From NCBI GenBank assembly GCA_016906335.1, contig JADEYG010000002.1:620001-684000 (forward strand): DNA of 64,000 nt, read 5' to 3'. The notes under the pieces were generated by a model, which saw only the letters and a program-made list of their open reading frames with translations, was not told the DNA's origin and made no database searches. Shown here in pieces: positions 56,851 to 64,000 of the stretch; position 1 is the first letter of the stretch; each line of letters starts with the position of its first letter. The translations under genes were made by a program, and so were the position numbers. This DNA is from Novakomyces olei. Lineage: Eukaryota > Ascomycota > Novakomycetes > Novakomycetales > Novakomycetaceae.

Positions 56851-58860
56851 ATGTCGCAACGCGAAACGAGTCCCGCCAAAAGGCGCCGGCGTAATAAGCC
56901 GTCGCTCAATTGCAGCGAGTGTATTCGGCGCAAGATAAAGGTACGGCCAGCTGTGCTTGGTGCCCTCGTCGCCTGGGCCAGGTTTATCTTTTTAAAATTT
57001 TTTCCTTCTTTTGCCGTTTCCTTCTTTTACTGTTTTCTTCTTTTACCGTTCCCTTCTTTAACCGCCTTTCTTGGACAAATTGCTAACGGCAAGTGTGGTC
57101 GAGAGCGGCCGGTATGCAAAGCGTGTGTGGCTGGAAACCGTGCAAACAGGTGCGAGTACCAAGATTCTGTCTTGTTTGATCTGCCAGAGCTCGATCATCG
57201 CTCAACTGTGCTTTTAGTCAACAGACTGTGTGCCCAAGTGCATTCTCTGGAAGGCGAGTTGGGCCGTATGGCAAACAGGACCATCAGGAACTCTGGAGAC
57301 GGTGGTGACGATGGAGGAGCAGCGCCGAATAACCAATTGCCGCTGGTGCACGATAAGCAGGATGACTCAAAGTCAGGCGGCGATACTGGACAAGTGCAGG
57401 ATCAAATGTACGTCGGCGTGGCGCTCGGCAATGGGCCTGTTATTGGCGGAGTCTTTGAAGGCTCACTCGAGTCTGGCTACCCTTTCCTCAATTTTTCCAT
57501 GCTAAAAACGACACGGGACCTGGCTTACCTCTTACCGCCTCCACACCGAGGCCGTGTGCTTATTGACGAGTTTTACGATGCTTTTGGGTTTCTCTCTGGC
57601 CATTTTGACCGCGAATGGTTCCACCAGAATTACCTGGCCTACACGCAGCCAGGCGTGCAGGTGGACTTGTCCATATTAACCCTGATATTCTCTGTTTTAG
57701 GGATCGGCGCCCGTGTCTCCATGGATGCTTCTGCCGGTACCTCAGCGGAGCGCGATGAGTCGGCCAGCGGTGCGAGTGGGGAACGGTTAGCGCCTCCTTC
57801 CGATGTTTACTTGTCTGTCTGCATGCAAGGCATCCGTATTTCCGGTACTTTTTTACGGACGAGCCGTGTCATTACACAAACATTGTTTTTCATGACCCTA
57901 CTGCTATTAATTAGTGCTCGGCCTAATGAAGCTTGGCATTTTTCCGGGCTTATGGTCAGGCACTCGTCTTCACTGGGGCTCCACCGTGATCCAGAAACGG
58001 TGCTAAAGTCAACAGACGCCGACTTTATTGAGCGGAGACGGAGATTGTTTGCAAATCTCAAGTACTTGGACTCGGTGCTTGCCTCCTTGTTCTGGAGACC
58101 GTTTGGGTTTAATGTTTATGATACAAGGGAAAGCGCTGATCCCATGATGGCCAAATTGCTACAGTCTTCAGATCTGATGACCCGCTGCCTACAAGTGACT
58201 TACTTGGAAAAATGGGAAGAAATTGAGCTATTGTCGAATAAAATCAATGCCTGCATTCACACCATGGACCGTGAAATGACTGTCAAGTCCTTTGGCTTCT
58301 TTGTAGTAAAAATGTCGCTATTGTATGCTCTAGTCATGAGCAATCGGCCCAGCTTAATGCAGTTTCTTCATGATGCTAAGCATACGGTAGGGACACCAAA
58401 ATTTCCGCCTGCCTCAAAGCTGCTGGCGGTAAATTCTTCACTAGAATTGTTGCAAGTGTTTTTTTTCCAGCACTCTTTATTTCCAACTTGGTCACAGAAT
58501 GTTTGGCTGCTTCATTTCTACCTTTTTTCGGCGACACAGTTTCTCAAGGAAATATCTTCGATGCAGCCTGAAAGCATTTCTGCGTTGGATCCAAGTGGGC
58601 ACTGTGCAACTGTGCTTGTAAAGGCAAGATCATACATTGATTTGGCGGTTAATTTTTTCGCTGTTCGGGCGCATTTTAGCACATTTTACCATAGGTGCAA
58701 TTCCATACTGGAGAGCATCCATGAGAAACCTGAGGAGTACCCGGCTTCGAATTACGCCTCACAATACTTTTCGTTTCCGCAAGAAATGCCCTCGTACTTC
58801 TTCGAGGACAATACAAAGGTACTCCTTGAGGAATGGGATCAGCTATTTTATCAGTTATAG
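56851..58860 (+). CDS. Zn2Cys6 binuclear-cluster transcription factor
   Basis: Exons are 56851-56940 and 57094-58860, giving 618 residues. After splicing, the cluster is CSECIRRKIK|CGRERPVCKACVAGNR then ANRC, with six cysteines in the usual spacing. A coiled segment follows (VLLVNRLCAQVHSLEGELGR). The middle homology (fungal-specific transcription factor) region shows RVLIDEFYDAFGFLSGHFDR, ISARPNEAWHFSGLMVRHSS and LGLHRDPETVLKS. The 153-bp intron is a multiple of three and has no stop, so an unspliced reading stays open (see findings). Targets cannot be predicted. Confidence 0.92.
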   Translation: MSQRETSPAKRRRRNKPSLNCSECIRRKIKVRPAVLGALVAWARFIFLKFFPSFAVSFFYCFLLLPFPSLTAFLGQIANGKCGRERPVCKACVAGNRANRCEYQDSVLFDLPELDHRSTVLLVNRLCAQVHSLEGELGRMANRTIRNSGDGGDDGGAAPNNQLPLVHDKQDDSKSGGDTGQVQDQMYVGVALGNGPVIGGVFEGSLESGYPFLNFSMLKTTRDLAYLLPPPHRGRVLIDEFYDAFGFLSGHFDREWFHQNYLAYTQPGVQVDLSILTLIFSVLGIGARVSMDASAGTSAERDESASGASGERLAPPSDVYLSVCMQGIRISGTFLRTSRVITQTLFFMTLLLLISARPNEAWHFSGLMVRHSSSLGLHRDPETVLKSTDADFIERRRRLFANLKYLDSVLASLFWRPFGFNVYDTRESADPMMAKLLQSSDLMTRCLQVTYLEKWEEIELLSNKINACIHTMDREMTVKSFGFFVVKMSLLYALVMSNRPSLMQFLHDAKHTVGTPKFPPASKLLAVNSSLELLQVFFFQHSLFPTWSQNVWLLHFYLFSATQFLKEISSMQPESISALDPSGHCATVLVKARSYIDLAVNFFAVRAHFSTFYHRCNSILESIHEKPEEYPASNYASQYFSFPQEMPSYFFEDNTKVLLEEWDQLFYQL

Positions 58861-60186
58861 GAGCTTCAGGTGCGATATTACGCAAGAACGATAATTGTCA
58901 GCATTGCATAAATTTGAAGAAAAACAATAAATAGAAATGTACAAAAGAGAAAGTTTTGCGCTGCCGACGTGCCCACGCTATACGGGTTTGTGAATTATTT
59001 TTATTTTATCAAAATTATTAAGATTTGTCTTTTCTTTTTCATTTTATATAGGAAGTTTCACTCTTGTTTGGATACCGGTTTCAGATGGCATATGCTCCGA
59101 TATACAAATAGCATGAAGCCTTCGCAACCCTAGATTTCAAGAAAATGGTCTCTATTAAACTTTAAAAGCTCGAGCTGAAAAGCTTTAGGTATTTCTGTGC
59201 GAAATTAATGATCATAATTTGCGATTATGATTATGATTATGGTTCAGAGCTATTAATAACATTAAATTATTCGGGAATTCATTTCATTTGGGCAGCTTTG
59301 ATCGTTGGCCATAATACTGTTGATTATATAAATTAATTGTTTTAATTTCAGACTAATCAAATAAAAGTTTATTGACTGCTCCGCTTGGTTTCAAGCGACA
59401 AAAAAAGATACATAGCAGGATATTAATTTTCTCGCACAATATAAAGACGATACCTTCATTACATGTCATTTAATTTTGGAGTACATATGGCGTTACGCTC
59501 AATCACAAAATTTTGAAATTGAATAGTCAAAAATGCCAAAAAATATTTGTTGTATGTCGTCAGTATAAAATTTGTGTCCAAAAATAAAAATACAAATTCA
59601 AAAATGAAAAGAATACGATAAACAAAATACTAATATTCTTGGCTTAAAATATTTATTTTTGGCGGGAACGAAGCTATTTCCTCTCAATGATGCCGAACTT
59701 GGATGACCCTCACGAGCAAAATATCTCTCTTAGGTCATAGCACGCAAGATTGTTTGCCGTATACAGGCAAGGACCATACGCCAAAGTGGGTTGGAAATTG
59801 GGTGGTATTTATAACATAATTTTTATGTATAAAAAAATTGTAATGTGAGCTGTAGTGTCTCGTAACGAAAATCAATAAAATATCCGAGCCAAAATCTAGA
59901 ACAATTATCTCAATATTCTCAATCGATTCCTATTACAGTAATTATAATGTTGTTTTAATATGATGAAATGACAAATTTCGTGATTACAGCACTTGAAATA
60001 AAAGTTTTGAATAAAATTTCGTGGAAATCAGCGCTATATTTAAATAGAGGCGCACTTGTCATGCTGAAGAGCAAGAGCGAGTCAAGCGACTTGACCTCCA
60101 AGCGTCCAAATAGATTTTTCAGATATTTACTAGAGGCGCCCAGGACAGGTCAAGAGCTTGGTGTATAATTCTACTTTTAACTCAAT
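58861..60186. promoter_or_regulatory. Long upstream region of the amino-acid permease
   Basis: 1.3 kb, AT-rich. ATATTTAAATA at about 60035 looks like the TATA region. A 36-codon upstream ORF (60061-60168, MLKSKSESSDLTSKRPN...) ends 18 bp before the permease start. No other gene; fragments at 59690-59800 have no domain I know. Confidence 0.5.
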
Positions 60187-62097
60187 ATGGCGTCAAAAAA
60201 TGTCTCCTTACCCATAAAGTCGGCGATCGAGGAATCAAGCAAATTAACTTCAGATGAAGTCCCATCTAATGAAATTGAAGTAAATGTTGGTGGCCAGGGA
60301 CGGACGCAGCGCCGGCTGCGTGATTACCAAGTCACCATGATCGGATTTTGCAGTGGGATCGGTACAGGTCTTTTTATTGGAACTGGAGCCGCGTATGCTA
60401 ATGCTGGTCCTGCTGGTCTACTGCTCGCATTTATTGTTACTGGCTTTGTGTTGTGGTGCGTCATGCAGAGCATTGGTGAATTAGCTACTGTGGTATGATT
60501 TTTAATTCCTTGGCTTTATGCCGATATATTCATTATTATCCTTATTTTGTTCTTGCAAGAATTTAATGGCTTTTGAGCGCCTTGCCGTTAGTACCGCTGT
60601 TTGTCTTTGCTTCGAATTGATTTGCCTTTATCAATGCCTTTCTCCTTTTATCAGAGTCTTTTTTGTTAAACATTTTTCTTTTAGTTTATTTTATATTTTA
60701 TATTTTACTATTTGTTTCTTTGTTTTTGGTTGCCATTTCCAGCACCAACTCCAGCAAAACTAATTGCCTAGTTCCCTACTGCTGGCTCTTTTCCTCATTG
60801 GGCAACGCGCTTCATCGACCCTTCTGTCGGCTTTTCCCTTGCTATTTCATATGGGTATTGCTACACTATAGCCATTGCGTCCGAATGTTCGGCCGCTGCC
60901 GTACTCGTATCCTATTGGTCCGATATCTCTGTAGCTCTTGTTATCTCCATTTCTCTCGCGCTCATTTTGGGCATCAACCTAATGAGTGTCAGGGTGTATG
61001 GTGAAGTAGAAGTCGTTTCCGGTGCGATTAAAGTTTTGTGCTTTTTCGGCCTCGTAATCGTTGCTATTGTAATTACTGCCGGTGGAGGGCCAAATCATGA
61101 AACTATCGGCTTCCGCTTCTGGCACAATCCTGGTCCTTGGACCAATTACAATGGCATCACAGGCTCAACGGGCCATTTTCTCGGATTTCTCTCCGCTTTT
61201 GTCAATGCCTCTTTTTCATTTATCGGAGTGGAAACTGTAGTCATCACGGCGGCTGAATCATTAAACCCTCATCGTGCAATTCCGAGCGCAACCAGACGCG
61301 TAACGTATCGTATCGCGTTTTTTTACATTCTGGGCGCCCTGCTTATCGGCATTATCGTGGACCCGAGAGCTGCCGATCTCGTTTCCGGCAGCGGCAATGC
61401 AAACAGCTCTCCGTGGGTGATTGCCATCAAAAACGCTAATATCCGCGCTCTGCCTTCTATTGTTAATGCCTGTATTCTTGTCAGTGCATGGTCTGCTGGA
61501 AACTCTTACTGCTGGGTGGGATCAAGAATGATTGTAGCAATGACTACGGACCATCAACTGCCTCAAATCTTTGGGCGCACAAACTCAAAGGGCGTGCCCT
61601 ACGTAGCAGTTCTAACTGCCTGGATGTTTGGCCCATTGGCCTACTTGAGCCTTGGAAGCGGAGGTGCTTCTCAGGCCTTCACTTGGCTCCTGAGCCTGAG
61701 CACAGTGGCCGGACTCATTGCCTGGGCCACTCTTTCCATTTGCTATATTCGATTCTACAGCGCTCTTAAAGTCCAGGGCGTTAGTCGGGATACTCTGCCC
61801 TGGAAGAGTCCCTTCCAGCCTTATACGGCCTGGTTCGGGTTTGTAGGCAGCACTATTCTTACGCTCATTTGCGGGTTCAGTGTTTTCCTAAAGGGCAATT
61901 GGTCGGCTTCCACGTTTGTCGCCTCGTACGTTGGTATCCCCATTTTTATTGTGCCCATTATTGCATGGAAGCTGTGGAAGCGGACGCCGTTTATCAAGGC
62001 TAAAGACATTGATTTGTATTCCGGCAGGCTGGACGAGGCAGACGCGTATATTAAGCGGGGAAAGATGGGGTTGCGTGGGCTGGCGGATTTATTTTAA
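60187..62097 (+). CDS. Amino-acid permease (fungal YAT/AAP family)
   Basis: Exons are 60187-60492 and 60772-62097, giving 543 residues. The 279-bp intron ends ACTAATTGCCTAG, phase 0, and joins IGELATV to FPTAGSFPHWATRFIDPSVG. It is a proton-coupled plasma-membrane importer with 12 expected helices. Motifs are TMIGFCSGIGTGLFIGTGAA, YGYCYTIAIASECSAAAVLV, EVEVVSGAIKVLCFFGLVIV, ASFSFIGVETVVITAAESLN and GVPYVAVLTAWMFGPLAYLS. The cytosolic N-terminus has lysines (residues 4, 11, 19) suited to ubiquitin control. Substrate specificity cannot be read. Confidence 0.96.
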
Positions 62098-62157
62098 TGA
62101 AAAATAGAAGTTAATGTATGTATACGTGTTAGAATAATAAAGATCCATTGTCTATTA

Positions 62158-62292
62158 TAAGGTCTATCTTTATAAGGGCTATCTTTATAAGGGCTATCTT
62201 TATAAGGGCTATCTTTATAAGGGCTATCTTTATAAGGGCTATCTTTATAAGGGCTATTATTTATATAGGGATATTTATAAAGGGCTATTATT
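62158..62292. repeat. 15-bp minisatellite, unit CTATCTTTATAAGGG
   Basis: About seven copies, then two degenerate ones with ATTATTTATATAGGG and ATTTATAAAGGG. It lies in the gap (62098-62472) between the convergent permease and homocysteine methyltransferase genes. Confidence 0.95.
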
Positions 62293-62472
62293 GATCAAAA
62301 AATGTTACTGGAGACTAATTCGAGATCCTGTTAAATATGATTTGGCAGCCAATGGCGATAATAGTCTTGCAAAACCTAGTACGACCAGGCTTGCACACGG
62401 CAGACATCAAGTTTAACCCCCTTCTAATTCTATTATTACAAATAGTATACAACTATACGAAATATTTGTGCA

Positions 62473-63501
62473 TTATGCGTTCAGCTCAGCAAACTGCCCA
62501 CGCAACAGCTTAATATCCTTATCCGTAGCTTTACAGCATCCACCAACCAGAAAATCTTTCCAAAAATTGCGGTTTTGCGCTTGTCTAACAACGGTGGCCA
62601 GCTGCACTTCCCATGGTCTCGGATCACCCGGCGTTGCTTGTTCCCCCATTACTGCTGGCGCGTCCCAAGTTTTTGTAACTGGATTATACACCTGTCCGTT
62701 TGTGCCGTCAGGGTAGAGGACAAGGCACGGTGGGACAGAGCCGGTTACAGAGACGGCGGCTCTTGCTGCTTCCTCGTACTCTGCAACAAGCCGCGCCAGT
62801 TTGTGCACGGGCGCGCAATTAATGCCGATCCCCCACAACTCGGCCAATCCTTGGCCGGGGCATAATGCTGCTTCCACAGCCCGCGCAGCAATATTGCCGT
62901 CCGGCAGCGAGCAGCCGCTGCCCGGGTACACGCAGGAAACCCACGCTCGGCAATTAAAGTGCCACAATGCCCGTCTTATCGCTCTCACTTCATCCAATCG
63001 CGGGACCGTCTCAAACGCCACGTATTTGATATGCCGCTGCACACTGGGCAGCTGGAAAAACAGCTTCAGGCGGCACAAGTGCCAATGGTAGAGCTGCTCT
63101 TCGTCGCTGTGGTCTGCGTCATAGGCGCCCGTGTACTCCTGTCCCGGAGACATGGCAGCGCCGTATGGGCCGAGGCTTAAGGCAACGCTGCTCCGGCCTG
63201 CCGCAGCGGCAACTGCCGTGTCAATTGCCGACTCCAGCAGAGGGATGACATCATCACCTCGTATACCGTGGGGGAACGCTGCCGTCCGTGTGCGGGCAAA
63301 CGTATCTGCCGAAGCCTGGTACGTCGCTGTCAGTACTATATCGGCCCCAGCCAGTACAAAATCGCGCTGGCAGTTTAGCAGCGCTGATGGCTTGTTCAGC
63401 AGTGTGCCTGTAGACCATAAGGCGCCCTGTGCGTCCCTGTAATCGACTCCATACTTGTCCTCAAGACTCGTACCCAGACCGCCGTCGAGTATTTGTATCA
63501 T
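62473..63501 (-). CDS. Homocysteine S-methyltransferase (MHT1/SAM4 type)
   Basis: A single exon, 342 residues, the usual size. It transfers methyl from S-methylmethionine or S-adenosylmethionine to homocysteine, giving methionine. Marks are the start IQILDGGLGTSLEDKYG, GADIVLTATYQASADTF, VALSLGPYGAAMSPGQEYTG, YVAFETVPRLDEVRAIRRAL, the first zinc Cys in WGIGINCAPVHKLARL, and the second and third in FLVGGCCKATDKDI. All three zinc cysteines are present. Whether it is closer to Mht1 or Sam4 cannot be said. Confidence 0.95.
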   Translation of the reverse strand: MIQILDGGLGTSLEDKYGVDYRDAQGALWSTGTLLNKPSALLNCQRDFVLAGADIVLTATYQASADTFARTRTAAFPHGIRGDDVIPLLESAIDTAVAAAAGRSSVALSLGPYGAAMSPGQEYTGAYDADHSDEEQLYHWHLCRLKLFFQLPSVQRHIKYVAFETVPRLDEVRAIRRALWHFNCRAWVSCVYPGSGCSLPDGNIAARAVEAALCPGQGLAELWGIGINCAPVHKLARLVAEYEEAARAAVSVTGSVPPCLVLYPDGTNGQVYNPVTKTWDAPAVMGEQATPGDPRPWEVQLATVVRQAQNRNFWKDFLVGGCCKATDKDIKLLRGQFAELNA

Positions 63502-64000
63502 GACTAGAAATAATTCGGCGTCATTTGTGCGCTGTATATTACAAAAAATATAAACTCAATATATAAAATTATAAAATTATAAAATTATAAAATTATAAAA
63601 TTATAAAATTATAAAATTATAAAACTATAAAATTATAAAATTATAAAATTATAAAATTATAAAATTATAAAATTATAAAATTATAAAATTATAAAATTAT
63701 AAAATTATAAAATTATAAAATTATAAAATTATAAAATTATAAAATTATAAAATTATAAAATTATAAAATTATAAAATTATAAAATTATAAAATTATAAAA
63801 TTATAAAATTATAAAATTATAAAATTATAAAATTATCAATATCTATGAATGAGTGTTTGTTATCGGCCGTGTAGTAAAAAAAGGCTAGAATGTGTTGGGG
63901 TTAGTATTAGCCAAATCTTTGACAAAATCAATAAACAATATCGAGCACTGTTTTAATAATATAACTATTTTGTTGGTCAGACGCTGGACGCCGGCCGCGT
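63502..64000. repeat. 8-bp array (AATTATAA)n and right-edge sequence
   Basis: About 34 copies of an octamer (AATTATAA phase) fill 63558-63836, one with a C for T change. It starts about 55 bp upstream of the methyltransferase start codon, so it lies in its promoter. The last 160 bp hold no recognisable gene. Confidence 0.9.

Overview
The window is nuclear DNA from an ascomycete fungus. Three observations support this: a full-length elongation factor 3 gene (found in fungi and few other lineages), fungal families such as PAL1, PSH1-like, CWC24, a HisH-HisF fusion HIS7, UPF0590 and Zn2Cys6 and MADS regulators, and many small introns (mostly 37-60 bp) with CTAAY/CTGAC branch sites lying only a few bases before the 3' AG. 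TTAGGG-type interstitial telomere repeats occur repeatedly. The mix of genes (CBS-PB1 protein, BAG protein and UPF0590, which S. cerevisiae lacks or has diverged, beside a PSH1-like gene and EF-3) suggests an early-diverging budding yeast or a Taphrinomycotina-like lineage. I cannot decide between them from the sequence alone.

Layout. 1-12 kb: 5' part of NOC3 (-), an MDR oxidoreductase, PSH1-like RING ligase, CWC24, a small two-exon mitochondrial bL34m gene (-) and a ZW10/DSL1-type tether (-). 12-18.4 kb: HIS7, a long hexamer array, PMI40 (-), an inverted LTR-derived structure in ATT/AAT microsatellite, and a GT31-type glycosyltransferase. 18.4-23.1 kb: gene-poor, with a small GON7-like gene, an apparently decayed membrane-protein region and an unassigned GC-richer block. 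23.1-33 kb: an unrecognised nuclear-looking protein, AIM32-type thioredoxin-like ferredoxin (-), an 11-bp minisatellite, SEC59, UPF0590 (-) and PAL1. 33-42 kb: STM1, a 67-residue LEA-like protein, GTR1 (five exons) and a MEF2-type MADS regulator. 42-49 kb: mitochondrial uS2 (-), an 8-bp array, a CBS-PB1 membrane protein and a sterol acyltransferase. 49-64 kb: EF-3 (-), a TRIC-like membrane protein, a UBL-BAG co-chaperone (-), a Zn2Cys6 regulator, an amino-acid permease and a homocysteine S-methyltransferase (-), ending in an 8-bp array.

There are no operons and no single biochemical cluster. Genes for translation and ribosome biogenesis (NOC3, bL34m, uS2m, STM1, EF-3), membrane traffic and glycosylation (ZW10-like, SEC59, PMI40, GT31) and nutrient sensing or uptake (GTR1, permease, HIS7, methyltransferase) are interspersed. 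Non-coding DNA is AT-rich, and many intergenic gaps carry a tandem array with its own unit (6, 8, 11, 15 or 19 bp). The most striking cross-cutting signal is that TTAGGGTT 'telobox' repeats sit within about 50-200 bp upstream of many start codons. Exon models come from reading splice sites by eye and checking that every phase closes. I saw no tRNA, rRNA or CRISPR array.
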